From NCBI RefSeq assembly GCF_000005505.3, contig NC_016134.3:8848624-8912623 (forward strand): a stretch of 64,000 bases of DNA, written 5' to 3'. Every line of letters starts with the position of its first letter. The first letter of the stretch is position 1. The DNA is from Brachypodium distachyon. Lineage: Eukaryota > Streptophyta > Magnoliopsida > Poales > Poaceae. A program made the position numbers and the translations under genes. Below the pieces are notes generated by a model. The model worked only from the letters and a program-made list of their open reading frames with translations. It was not told where the DNA came from and did not search any database. Below are positions 34,971-46,182 of the stretch, piece after piece.

Positions 34971-34989
34971 CCCCCTACCTGGCACGCCA
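34971..34989 (-). other. T3 primer-binding site
   Basis: TGGCGTGCCAGGTAGGGGG on the minus strand, with one G-to-A type difference from the T1/T2 site (on the plus strand, ggcacgcc instead of ggcgcgcc). Confidence 0.75.
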
Positions 34990-34991
34990 GA

Positions 34992-35748
34992 TGTCGTCGC
35001 TCGGTGCTCCGACACCGGGGGCGTGCGGCCACGACCCCCTTTTAGGTTCGGTAGGGGTGTCTGGGGCGGAGACCCGGTGATCGCCGGCACGGCCGATGAG
35101 GCCCTACGGGGCCGGCGAGACGAAGTGCTGGGGGTACGCGCTAGTCCAAGAACAGATGCACGCACGTTTTTTACCCAGGTTCGGGCCACCCGGAGGTGTA
35201 AAACCCTACGTCCTGCCTGTCTGAGCTGATATTGATTACCAATCAAATGTTTACAAGTTGCCGGGCAAGCTCCCGGGCTTGCTCTCAGTGAGTAAGTGCT
35301 CCTCACTCCTCTCTGCTGCTGTCTACTGGAGCCCAACTAAGCTCCCGCCGAGCCAGATTGAGTGAACTTACTGAACTGAGCCACCGGAAAAATGTCCAAC
35401 CCCCTGACCGTTGGCATGGGTCCTCCTTTTATACTCAAGGGGATGACACAGGCGCTGTCCACTGGGCCCCACGCCCGAGGCGGGGGCACGCGCCCAGGAA
35501 CCCCCAGTCCCAGCAAGTCGAACCCGGACAGCACCCGGGCCCAACGCACCCGGGAACCCCCTCCCGGGAAGCCGCTTCCCGGGAGGTGCCCAGGCGGGAA
35601 TATTTCCCGAAGCCCTGCGAGCCCCTTTCGGGCTGGTAGCTTGCCGGGGAGCTCATAGACGCTCCCCGGGATCAGACCTTCCCGGGAACCCGGGAACGGG
35701 GCCCACCCGTCGCGCAGCAGTGGTACCCCAGGTGCCACTGGTGCGACA
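34992..35748 (-). repeat. T3 5' LTR, 243 bp shorter than its partner
   Basis: Termini are intact. Relative to the 3' LTR, a 243-base segment (corresponding to about 22713-22958) is missing at about 35453, just upstream of the TATA-like motif (about 35417-35426) in the element's orientation. The loss must postdate insertion, because the LTRs of a new copy are identical. Confidence 0.93.
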
Positions 35749-35753
35749 GTTAT

Positions 35754-38700
35754 ATAGCCCTAAAGGCATTTATAGGGAAAATGTATTTTTATATATTTTA
35801 TTTTGAGGGAAATTACTCCGAAAAGTTGTATCATGGTAAAACATGATTTTACAAAAAAATTGGAATTTATTTAGACCAATTTGGAGTTCAAAATCAAAAG
35901 TTATCAAAGAAATGAGAAAAAGGGGGGAAAAAAAGAGAACCGGACCGGTCCGACCGCTTGGGCCGAACCCGCCCAGAACCGCCGCGCTGAATCGAGCAAA
36001 CCGGCCCCGCTAGCCCAGTCTGCCTGCGCGCGCCCGCTGCCACTGACAGGGGGGGCCCACCTATCAGGGCGTTCTTCCCCCGAAGGAAAGACCCCGCCCG
36101 CAGCCGCGATTCCCCGCCGCCGTTCCCGCGCGCTAACCTCGCCGATCCGCCATCTCCGTGCCCCCCCTACCTCGCCCGAGCGCGTCCTTATATAGGCCTT
36201 GACCTCCTCTTTCCTTCCCCTCTAACTCCCCTCGCTATCGCGCCGCCAGGCCGCCCTAATTCTTCGCCGGAGACGCCACTGCCGCCGCCGCGATTTCGCT
36301 CGTCGCCGACAATACGGTGAGCCATTCTCACCGCCGCCCACATATCTAGTCTCCTCGCCTTCTCGCGGATCTTGTGACGCAGTTGGTTTGGGTTTTGGTG
36401 CTCCGCAGTTGACTGTCGCCGACGACCGAAGCCCGCGCCGCCGTCTTCCCGACGTCCTAGACGACGCCTCCGTCGCCCCCGCGTCACCGGAACCCCGTCA
36501 CCGGGCACGTCTCATCACGACGATCCGTCCGCGCGCTTCCCCGCGCCGCCAGCCCCGCCTGAGCACCCCGCGCCGCCGCCGCCCGTGCCGCGCCGCCGCT
36601 GAAAGCCTCGCCGGAACCCTAGTTCCCGGAGGTGAGAATTCGACCGTCCATCCATCTCCAACGGCTAGGATGAGAACTAGTTTTATTTTTAATCGAACCG
36701 GTACACGCCTATTAGAACGTGACACGTGGCACCCAGTTATAAAATAAAAATCTGATTTTAATCCCCGGAATAATTAAATGGCACTTTTGGAGAAAAGCCC
36801 CTGTAACTTCAAACGATCATATCTTTTAATCTGTTTGGCCAAATTTAATGATCCACACCTTTTTGGAATCCTTAAGAAATTTAAAATCTCTTGGCACTGT
36901 CCAATTTCAAATTTGAATATTTGAATCACATTCAAATTACAGAATAGAGTTTAATGCCATTTAATTCATAACTAATTATTTAGAAGTCCTTTTTAATTGA
37001 AACCAGTGCCCAAAAATTTGTTTTATTGTCCTCTGTCCAATGAGATAGAGAAATAAATATTTTGAATTAATTTAGTTGGCTGAGGCCAATAAACCTCATT
37101 TTAGGGTTTAAATCCTAGCCTTTGCAATTTGTTTAAAATCCTAATTACATGTGCTTAATTATCGATGCCTTGGACCAGTAGATCACCTAAATAAAATCAA
37201 CCCACTCATGTCACATGTTTTGCATTTCATCATGGCATACATATTCTTTTGTTTGTATGGTGTGTTTATGTATGCATTGTTTGTATTGTTTAGTTTTCTC
37301 GGAGACCGAACTGTGTGATTGTGAAGAGTGCTTAAATACCAACTACTATCAAGGCAAGTTCACTTTGACCATCATCCCATTATTTTATTATGCACTAGAT
37401 TTTATTAGTTGCATTGTTAGGATTATTATTGTATCTATGCTAGCTATGATCTGTCCTACTAGTATAGGATACCTTTGCCATGTCCACACCACCAATCGCC
37501 ATCGTAGTAGTAAAATGCTATGCTATGATAATATACGAGGGTGGTATTATTACAATGTGAGGTTATTGAATTAAAGTATGGTTTTCCTAGTGTATGGCAA
37601 AACAAGTAATTCAATGAACCGTCCTGGGTGGACTGCTTTGAGTTTTCGAGTGTCGTGACGTTAGGTCCATTTCTATGGGGCCCGCTGAGTCGTCTCTCCG
37701 TGTGATTCGGGAGCGTCCATGGTCGTCTCCCCGTGCGATTCGGGGAGCGCCTGCGTCACAATGTGGGATACCACCCGGGATAACCAGAGACTGGACTAGT
37801 TTCCTGTTTAGTAGCTTCCAGTACAACCACATGGTATTATGGGCTCTGCCAGGATGGACGTAAGAAATATGAACCTGGATCCGAGGTGACATCGGTATGT
37901 AGCAGTGTAGGTAGGGGCGCGTCCCTCAGGTGGTCTGGGGGATTATGTTCTGAAAATTCCTGTAATCGATGCCGTTGCTACTCTACCCTGAGGACAGCAA
38001 GGGATTAACACGTCGATTTCTTGTGGGTAAAGTGTACCACCTCTCGAGAGTGTCAGACTAAGTACTTAGCCGTGTCCTCGGTTATGGACAAATATGAGCA
38101 ACTAGATACTGGGGCTGTAAGGAAGGTCTCACTCATTCCAATTTCATAATAGAACGAATGGATTGAACTGGGTAGGAGCATTGATGTTTCTACTCAATGT
38201 GCCTAGGTTAATGAGAGCACGGGTGTTTCTACCCCGTGTCCAATAGAATTCAAAACTATTTGTTTAAAAATGATAGGATTGAACAATGATGCTTTTATGC
38301 AGAAAGCCAAACCCCTCCTAGCCAAATTATGCATGTACTTGGTAGGTCCTTTATAACACTGGTGAACTTGCCAATACATTCAAATGTATTGACCACGTAG
38401 TGGCTGCAATTAACAATGCAGGTGGATCCGACGATGAGTGAGATTCGTCGTTTTGTCGTGGGTCATGTGCTTACATTGCAACATGCTCTCACCTTGGAGT
38501 AGTTGAGGCCCTTTTGTTCTACCCTTTTCCGCTGCAGTTTTGAAACATTGTTTTATGATGATGAAACAGTATTTGTTTTATGCTGGCCCAAGAGGTCATG
38601 CGAGGTTGTAAGTACTGTTTAAATTCTGGAGGATGCGATGTAGTAAAGTACTTTTGACCTTTGCTTCTGTATATTTCATCATGAAACTGTGTGTGCTAGT

Positions 38701-38767
38701 GAATCGATCCAGGGACTAGCACAGTAAGCACAGAGATCGAACCCTAGTAAGGGGGAGGATCGCTTCA
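35754..38767 (+). repeat. S2 solo Tekay LTR, right part
   Basis: Continues the LTR interrupted at 22258 and ends ATCGCTTCA at 38767, followed by TCGGG (38768-38772) matching 21985-21989. Total LTR length without T3 is about 3.28 kb. The GC-rich block (35940-36640) has a TATA box (tatata, 36189-36194) which probably marks the promoter. The rest is leader-like and without genes. Confidence 0.92.
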
Positions 38768-38772
38768 TCGGG

Positions 38773-41029
38773 TCTAGGTTCATACAACTTACTCTTGTCT
38801 CGCCAGAGCCCATATAGCATCGTGATTGTACCGGAAGCTGCTAAATAGGAAACTAGTCCAGCCTCTGTTACCCTAGGTGGGACGTCCATGGACGATCCAT
38901 TCCCGAATCCATGAGAACTTGACTCAAAGGGACCCATAGAAATGGACCTGACGCCGCTAATCCTCAAAATCCTCAAAGCAGCTCACCCAGGATGATTCAT
39001 TGGATTAATTGTTTTGCCTTACATCCAACAAAACATTTCATATCGCCAAAGGCATAGCAATATCATAATGTAATTATTTCCCCCGCGATACTACCATAGC
39101 CTAGCATTCAACTACAATCGATGGCAAATTGGTGGCAAGGTAATGGCGAGGGTAAATTATACTACCTGGGATTTATAGCTAGCATAGAGGTACGAGTAAT
39201 AAACTTAATGCATCTAATAAAACAACTAGTGCATAGTAAAACAATTGGGAAATGATCAAAGTGAACTTGCCTTGTCCAGAGTTGTCGTGGTTATCACACT
39301 CTTTGCAGCAACAAGGATTACACTCCACAAATTCTAAAATAAAAGAAAGCATACACACAATAAACACAACATTCAAAACAAAAACATGCTATGATGCGTA
39401 TGCCATGATGATGCACAATCGGTTACTTCTAACTGTAACAAATTTTGTTTCTGTTTTGAAAAGCTTCTCAAAAGATTTGAACAAATTATACGATAATGAA
39501 AAGTTAATTAATATGCATGAAACAAGGATAGGTTTTAATTAAAAGATTATATGTTTTTTTGCAAACATAGAGCAAGATTTAAACTTGTATGCCATTATCA
39601 TTACAAAATAATTTCTCTTTTGGTCCTAATGGACAGAGAACATGCTCAATTTATTTTCCAGCAAGCTAACATGCTCAATTTTTTTTTGAAATAATTCATT
39701 TGAAATTTAAATCATATTCAACCATTCTGTAATTGCTTATGGCAAAGTTGTTGAAAATTGAAATTGGATTATGCCAAAATATTCTACAAGTTGTGACGAT
39801 TCCAGAAAGGTGCGGATCATCATTTTTGGACAAGCGGTTTAAAAGTTATGATGCTTTGAAGTTACAGGGGCTTTTCTGCAAAGTGCAATTTTAATTTCGG
39901 CCGAAAAAGAAAATGAAAAGCTTCGCCACGTGGCGTCCCGGGATTGGTCCGGTTTGGTGAGAACTAGGGTTTACCCTGGCGGCGTGGTGGCCGGACTTGG
40001 GGAAGACGGGCGGCGGTTGGCGGCTCGGGGTCGGCTCGGGGCGGCGCGGCGGACGGGCGCGAGCGGCGCGGTCGGGGACGACTCAGGGCGACTCGGCGGA
40101 CGGGCGGGGGCGACGGGCGACGCGGGCTCGGCGATGGGCGACGGCGGCGGCCGGCGGCGGTTTGGTCGGCGCTGCAAAAACAAATCCACACGCGTCACAC
40201 GATGCAGGAGAGAAAGATTGGAATGCGGGGAGAGGGTTGGCGGCTCGGCTTCCTCACCGGAACGGCGTCAGCAGCGACGAAGATGGTGGCGGCAGAAGAG
40301 AACTTCGGTGAGAAATCAGAGAATAATCGGCACGTAATCGAGCGGGGAAACTGGGGGAATAGAAGGACAAAAGGAAGGGGCTCGAGATGACGCACGGGGT
40401 TTCGAGGGTAGAGGCTCGTGCACGGAGAAATCGGGGCGAAACCGTGGCGTGCTTGGGCGGACGTGGCCGTGAAGATAGGCTTGGCAGTTGGAGGAAGGAG
40501 GCGTGGGGCCCATTGGTTAGTGGCCGAGCGGCTCGGGGCGCGCAGCCGGTCCGGTTCGGTCCGGTTTTTCCTCTTTTTTTTTCTATTTTCTTATTTTGAA
40601 CACAAATTTTGATTTATAGCTCCAAATCACTCCAAATAAAATGCGACAAAATTTTAAAATCATATCTTCATATGATCTAACTTTTGGGACAAGAATATCC
40701 TCAAAATAAAATATTTAAAAATACATTTGCCTATAAAATGGCTTTTTGGGCCTTTTAGGCTATCAAAATAAATAATTTTCAAAATAATTTCAAAAGCAAA
40801 TTTATGGGGTAGCTTTATATAAGCATTAAATCTGTTTTATGCCAATACCCTCATGGGTTGGAACACAAATGCTCAAAAGCAAGATCAAAGCCCAAGTTCA
40901 AATAAAAGCATTTCTATAAAGGGTTTTCTGGGTTGATTTTAGGGTTTTCAAATGTGATCAAATGCAAGAGTGGCATGATGCTTATGATATGCAATGCATA
41001 TGAAGGGTTTTGAAAATCGGGATGTTACA
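38773..41029 (-). repeat. M 5' LTR, outer part
   Basis: The reverse-oriented LTR continues from 21989 and ends with rc TGTAACATCCC at 41019-41029. A GC-rich promoter-proximal block lies at about 39930-40570. No gene was found. Being inverted relative to S2, the two form kilobase-scale inverted repeats around 38767. Confidence 0.92.
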
Positions 41030-42339
41030 GTGTGTCTTCCTTGGCCTTCTTGTTCTTGCCCGCTTTGTAGCACACAAACTGGGCTTGACTTGTTTCGCCA
41101 CTTTTAATGGGTCTCTGGTAGTCAATCCTTATCCCAAAGCCGTTCCACCTTGCATAATTGACATGGTGTTGCTTTGCAGCTTCAATGGTGTCGAATTTCA
41201 TGTTGTCCTCAGGTTTCTTAGGCGGTGAAATCCCATCACCAGCATCATCATCATTATCTTCATTGTTTTCTCTGCCATCTGTCCTTTTCTTCAGTTGATC
41301 TATGCAACATTGGCTCTGGTGGCAATGTGCTAGCACCGACATTTATAGTGGGCGTAGGGCGGCCCATAGTGTCCATACCTGCAGCACGATGTGGAGCAAC
41401 ACAGTTCAAAATCACATGACAAACAGATAATAAATTAACTTTAATGCGACAGTTGCTTGCAAGGCTGGCAACTTCAAAACATGAGGTGGCATTTTAAATC
41501 TACACCACGCGGCAACTTATGAAAGCTCAACCCCTCAATTCTCATGCGGCAACTTAACCATACACTATATGGCAATTCTTATCGCACATTTCTCTTTACA
41601 CAACCTATCATGAGCATCTGATCATGACATTCTACAAATAAATCGACAGATAACCGGTCTGTTATGGGTGAGTAAAGGAGGTGGGGGCAGGCAGGCTGGG
41701 TTCTACCACCCGGCATCGCTTGTTGCTGTATCGCATGGGCTCGACTGCCATCTTTTTGTGCAAACTGGCAAGGCTGCCTTGTAGTGTATGGTTCTGCAGA
41801 GAAATAACAATCATACATATATCAAACTACGGAAATCAAAGAATGCGGCACAACTTTCTAATATATGTCACATCAATATACTTAGGCAACTATGTGTTGC
41901 AAATCCTGGCAACTCATACAATGTACGGCATATTCTTGTCCAAACTTTTTTTTTCTTCTTTTTTACCTTGTCTTAAATCTGGATGCAGCACATTTTGAGT
42001 GGGGTTGGGTCCATTTTCTTCCACCTCTGTAGGGTGTTGACCTGCTTTAGCAAATGGAATGAGTAGGTTTCAGTGCATGGCAATTTTAGTAGGGAATAGA
42101 TGGCAACTTTCAGTATAATAAACAGAACCACTTCAATTTGACTTTTTTTGACAAGCTCATCTGGTATTTGGCCTAGTCCCCAAACCTTGCGAAAGTGAAA
42201 TGACTTGCTGTAGTAGCGGCAGCAACGGGTATGAGGAATGCAATCCATCAAAAATTTCTACCAAAACATCATCCGGTGTCAACGATGGGAAGCTCCATCT
42301 TTGAAAATTTTCACCCATGCCTCCATCCATGTTTTCCAT
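41030..42339 (-). pseudogene. FAR1-like gene, 5' exons, truncated by M
   Basis: Exon-like blocks on the minus strand: a start ATG at 42339 (MENMDGGMGENFQRWSFP, to about 42262), a block at about 42036-41974 (QHPTEVEENGPNPTQNVL, with AG/GT borders), a block at about 41793-41693 (PYTTRQPCQFAQKDGS, AG/GT borders) and 41378-41030. The last block holds the opening of a FAR1-type DNA-binding domain: FDTIEAAKQHHVNYARWNGF, GIRIDYQR and FVCYKAGKNKKAKED. A frame change near 41285 separates its N-terminal part from the domain. M interrupts it at 41029/41030. FAR1 domains occur both in light-signalling transcription factors and in MULE transposases, so the origin is open. Confidence 0.65.
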
Positions 42340-43676
42340 CCTTTTTTTCTTGTGATACCCTGTGGGGAGTAAGATACATGACAAGTTAGCGCATATAGTT
42401 ATTATTTTAGATGGTTCAAGTTCAAGCTTTTTTACGATGCATCAACTGAACTTTTTGTTGTACCCATACATGCAGGGGTTAGTCTACGTCGACGCGCTCT
42501 TCTTGTTTCTCGACACCACACGGCTGAACAACTTGGAGGGGCCAGATATGTTTGTACATATTAATAATTTTTCTGCTTTTCTTTTAGCAGTGTAGCAGCT
42601 TTAAGAATCCGTGAAGGACACAAACATGGTTATGCGCTAGGGTTTATATGGTTTATATGGGCAGTTGTTCACTTACTCAATTGGCAGTTTATGTACAATT
42701 AAGATGGTAATTTTGGTGTTACCCTAGGATGATAACATGCCCCAGCAACGCATGCATGTTGTTTTTTGTGTCAGCTCACTGTACTTGCAATACTTACATA
42801 TAGGTTGGTACTTCTAGTTACAGGAATTCCGTTAGTTACATACATATAGGATGATAAAATCTGGACCCAATCTGGTACTTTTAGCAAGACATGCATCAGA
42901 CTTTTCAAATAAATTAGGGCTCATGTGTACACAGGAACACAAACCCAAGATTTTGATCCAACGTACAACTATCAACTGGTACTTGGACCCAGATCCAATA
43001 GTCCCATGACAAAAATTGAACCAATATGAATGTAGGTGGGGAGTAGCAAGAATCATTTGACGCCCAACTATGAACCATGAACTATAGATCGGCGCAATTT
43101 TTACGAACGGATTATGAAGATGAAAGATAGAGGGGGCCAGAAAATTGGTATGGGTTAGATAGAAGAAGTCACCTTCCTCTTCGGTTGTTTTTCCCGATCA
43201 ATAACGCAGTGGGGGAGGAGGGACGATGGATGTTCTTCTTTTTTGGACTTTTGTTGGCGATTTCTTGGATCAGATCTCGGTGTTTCAAGAGGCGCCTCCT
43301 TTCACAGCCGCCATGGCTGCCGCCCGGAGATTTTCCCCCGTACTCTCTTCTTTCCTCTTTCTTGCGCCGTCGTGATATCTTGGGGAAGAAAGCGACATTC
43401 ATGGGCTGTTGGCAATTATGGACCGCCACGTCTGGCAACTTCGGACTGGATGGCAACTTATCTCGAGCGCTATATTCGTGGGCTTTTTTATGTGGGCCTT
43501 TTGGCAACTATACACCACCTGGCAAAACCAATGGGATTTGGATGGCAACTTCCAATCGCGCGCCCTAATCTCGTCGCCGCACACGCGCTCGCGCATGGCA
43601 ACTAGCATCGCCGCGCCAGCGCGCTACCGCGCGCACGATGCCGTCTCGCGCTCGCGTGCGCTCGCGCATGGCAACT
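41467..43676 (+). repeat. Dispersed GGCAACT motif tract
   Basis: Twelve exact GGCAACT heptamers on the plus strand (near 41467, 41511, 41548, 41885, 41908, 42102, 43434, 43452, 43503, 43544, 43597, 43670), several as ATGGCAACT or GCGGCAACT, plus GGCAATT variants. I saw none on the opposite strand. They lie in introns and upstream sequence of the FAR1-like remnant. Confidence 0.75.
42340..43587. other. Region upstream of the FAR1-like remnant
   Basis: 42340-43160 is AT-rich with no coding signal. 43160-43587 is GC-richer and may be the 5' leader or promoter of the FAR1-like gene. It contains five of the GGCAACT motifs. No other feature was recognised. Confidence 0.4.
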
Positions 43677-43733
43677 AGCATCGCCGCGCCAGCGCCCTAC
43701 CGCGCGCACGGATCCATCTCGCGCTCGCGCACT
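43588..43733 (+). repeat. 73-bp tandem duplication with GGCAACT
   Basis: Two units start with ctcgcgcatggcaactagca at 43588 and 43661. Both include the stretch catcgccgcgccagcgc and ctaccgcgcgcac. The composition is rich in GCGCTCGCG. Confidence 0.85.
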
Positions 43734-44140
43734 GCCACGCGCACGCGCTCGCGTGGCACTCGACGTGGCAGCCAGCGTGGCATGTGCGGTAATCACGGCG
43801 CGTCGCTCGGAGGATCTAAAGCGCGACGTTCGCGCGGTATTCGTGTCCATATATATATATACTAGTTAAGTGCCGTGCGTTGCAACGGGTTCGTAAACAT
43901 TCTATCATTTAATAAAAAGACATGAAAAGATTAACACTACTCATTATATCACATAACAAGACATTGCTCTTTGGGTGTACATATTCCAAGCCCTTGTCAA
44001 AAGGTGGGAAGAGAACAAATGATATAATCGACACGTGAAACATAGCAATAGCAATGGACTGTCCCGAAGCAATGCCGAGAAGGTAATATGAAACATATGC
44101 TACATATTTGATGACTATCCCCAAGTAACTCATGTATATG

Positions 44141-44197
44141 CTACATATTTGCAAAATTCAGAACTTGCAGTGCAGCCTCAACATCAGTTCTGAGAAC
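44141..44197 (-). pseudogene. MCM3: Captured MCM3 fragment, distal exon
   Basis: After a splice-acceptor-like ttgttgcag, 18 codons read VLRTDVEAALQVLNFANM and then stop. The run V-L-x-x-D-V-E-A-A-L-Q-V-L-N-F-A matches the C-terminal region of plant MCM3, a subunit of the MCM2-7 replicative helicase. The match ends at the stop, so nothing functional is encoded. Confidence 0.8.
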
Positions 44198-44539
44198 CTG
44201 CAACAAGATACAGGCAATGCCATTAGCTTTTCTCAAGGAAAAATGTTCTGCATCTGTTATCCTTCAAAACAATGAGTACAACTATTTCCAAAAAAAGACT
44301 TAATAGTAGCATGATTTCTTGGTCTTCTTTCACAAAAAAGGGGGCATGCTTAAGTAATTGAAACTTTAGCTCATCTAGATAGGTCTTGTTACCGGTGACT
44401 TGTTTTGGTAATTGGATTAAATAAAAAATGTAATATGGAGAAAAGTACCTCATACCTAGTGGATCTTGCTCCTAGTTATACACATTAGAATTACCCATAG
44501 ACTTGAAGAAGAATATCTCATATCAAAATGAGAGGTTAC

Positions 44540-44641
44540 CTCGTCAGTGAGCTCAGGCTGAATAAGGTTCTTCAGAAATTTGACAGTCAGCCTATCATGC
44601 TTGGCCTTCTTGCCCCGCCTTCTATCTTGTCCATGGAGCAA
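44540..44641 (-). pseudogene. MCM3: Captured MCM3 fragment, proximal exon
   Basis: Reads LHGQDRRRGKKAKHDRLTVK, FLKN and IQPELTDE, and ends at a donor-like GAG/gtaacc. MCM3 proteins have LHG, a basic stretch, then LT(I/V)KFLKKYIHYAK.RIQP.LTDEA here. The copy lacks the residues between FLKN and IQP. Order and strand agree with the second MCM3 fragment downstream. Confidence 0.78.
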
Positions 44642-45869
44642 ACTGCCAGTGAAACATTAGTTTTTATAATCAAACGGAATCTGGATATAAGAAGAAAAAA
44701 ATAGAATTATCTTCAGTAGCTAAGGTACCTTCAAAAAATCGAACTTCAACACAGCCCATTTGCCTATCTAGGCTCATCTAGATAGCCCAATAACAACAGA
44801 CCATTCCGAGCGTCCATTTGCCAAGCACTCATTCATTCCCGGCATAGCTTCTTGCTGGCAGCGTACTATCTCCTCGTAGCAACTCCTGATTACTCAGTGA
44901 AATGGTATCATGGTTGACGTTGTTCTAACTGAACATCGGCTTATTAATCTGAGACCACGAGGATAATATTCCTGGAGACGCATAAATGAATCCAATTATC
45001 CAAGGCTTTCAAAATCAGCTTGGGACCTGCTAGTTTCCATTATGGTCAACCTTCTTCATTTTGTTGGTTCTATCCCTAGAATCGTCAAAAGTACACCGGA
45101 TCAGGGTTATGGCTTAATGATAAGCTCACATCTTGTTCTTGGGGTTTCATGTGATATCTGGTTCAATCATGTAACTCCTTTGTCCCTCTGCTCCCATGAG
45201 CCCTTTCTCTGCATGAAACTTGAGAAGCAAGGAAAAGCCAGCATCTTAAGAAAAAATTCAATACACAGAAAATTTAAAGACTTGCAAATAAATTATAGCT
45301 GCAGTTTAATACATGGGCAATCACAGCTCTGTCAGCATTCCTAAACTGATATAAAAATATTCTATAACACCACAAATGTATCCTACTTAATCTATTTGTT
45401 CTTATTAACATAGGATCATCACTGGAGTCAATTTGAACTAATTACAAGTACATAAATTTCCAATCAAGAAACACAAATTTCCAGTCTTTTTTTTTCTCAT
45501 GGAGTTTGCATTACTCTCATCCCTTCCCCAATATTTCCAATAAAGCTATGAACGGAACATCTATACTGCCCCTTCGCTCTCCACACATGCAAACTTTATT
45601 GCCCTAACATACTGGGTTATCTACTTATCCTGACATCTGTCCTTACTCCATACCAGCACATAGCTTGTGCCATTTCTAGTGAATCCTCAACAGCTGACAG
45701 ATATTGTACTGATACATATGGCAGTATAATCCAAACAAAGGTAAGTATAGTTTTCAAGCTCTGCAAGTTAATATAGTACATGCACAACAATACTGCTAAG
45801 CCAACTTATGAAAGCTCTTTAAAAAATTGAATGCATCAACATATGCGAAGAGAACACTTTAAACTCACA
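44642..45869. other. Helitron interior without recognised content
   Basis: AT-rich sequence between the MCM3 and UMP synthase fragments, probably introns and further captured pieces. I could not identify a protein match by eye. Confidence 0.4.
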
Positions 45870-46048
45870 GAGTAAGTTGTGGTGTATTGTTGCCCAAGAG
45901 CATCTGCTCCAGAAACCATCTGCACTCCAGGAGTAGCGTGGATAAACACAGGAGATCTTTACAGCTGCTGCAGTGTGATCTCCGTTATAAAGTTGCCAGC
46001 TGAGCTCATTTCAGCAAGCAAAAGTAGCCGTCTTCCTTTTGGCAAACC
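45870..46048 (-). pseudogene. UMPS: Captured UMP synthase fragment (OMP decarboxylase domain)
   Basis: In successive frames it reads GLPKGRRLLLLAEMSSAGN, then NGDHTAAAVKI, then IHATPGVQMVSGADALGQQY. These are consecutive motifs of the orotidine-5'-phosphate decarboxylase domain of plant UMP synthase, the last enzyme of pyrimidine synthesis. The expected segment between VKI and IHATPG is missing and a small frameshift follows SSAGN. It ends at a donor-like gtgagt. Confidence 0.85.
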
Positions 46049-46141
46049 CTTCAATAGCAGAAAGCAACCGTTACTGTTGAGCACTTAGCAGCTTCAACAT
46101 TATCTTAGTAATATCTTTCAGACATGTAAATCATAGCATAC

Positions 46142-46182
46142 CTTAAGCTTCCATCAACAATTCCAGGCCCAGGAATATTTCT
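46142..46182 (-). pseudogene. UMPS: Captured UMP synthase upstream exon
   Basis: A short exon after atttcag reads NIPGPGIVDGSLR and ends at AAG/gtatgc. UMP synthase has (V/I)PGPGIVDGLKLKGLPKGR, so this exon directly precedes the 45870-46048 fragment, with an intron between them retained. Confidence 0.8.

Larger units (their letters stand above)
22259..35748 (-). mobile_element. T3: complete Tat-type Ty3/gypsy element, gag-deleted
   Basis: A 13,490-bp minus-strand element with both LTRs (22259-23258 and 34992-35748), PBS, PPT and a perfect GTTAT duplication at 22254-22258 and 35749-35753. It splits solo LTR S2. Layout from its 5' end: remnant gag, protease, RT, RNase H, second RNase H, integrase, a tandem-repeat-rich region, an antisense gene, 3' LTR. 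About ten mismatches separate the first 370 or so aligned bases of the two LTRs, so insertion is fairly recent. The 5' LTR has lost 243 bases. Gag loss and stops make it non-autonomous. Confidence 0.95.
16234..41029 (-). mobile_element. M: Ty3/gypsy Tekay-type chromovirus, split by S2+T3 and by T2
   Basis: A minus-strand element. Its 5' LTR starts at 41029 (rc TGTAACATCCC), runs to 38773, is interrupted by S2 (21990-38767, with a TCGGG repeat on each side) and ends at 21143. Then come PBS, leader, an extra ORF, gag and pol down to 16234, where T2 is inserted in the integrase. The integrase C-terminus and 3' LTR are off-window. The right flank (41030, gtgtg) is a FAR1-domain exon, so M landed in a gene or gene-like sequence. 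Confidence 0.92.

Noticed and set aside
37200..37600. Frame of 119 residues rich in Cys in S2
   Set aside because: It lies within LTR sequence shared with E1 and M, where the frame is not kept.
45042..45344. 100-residue plus-strand frame in the Helitron
   Set aside because: No recognised motif, no splice context, opposite to the captured gene fragments.
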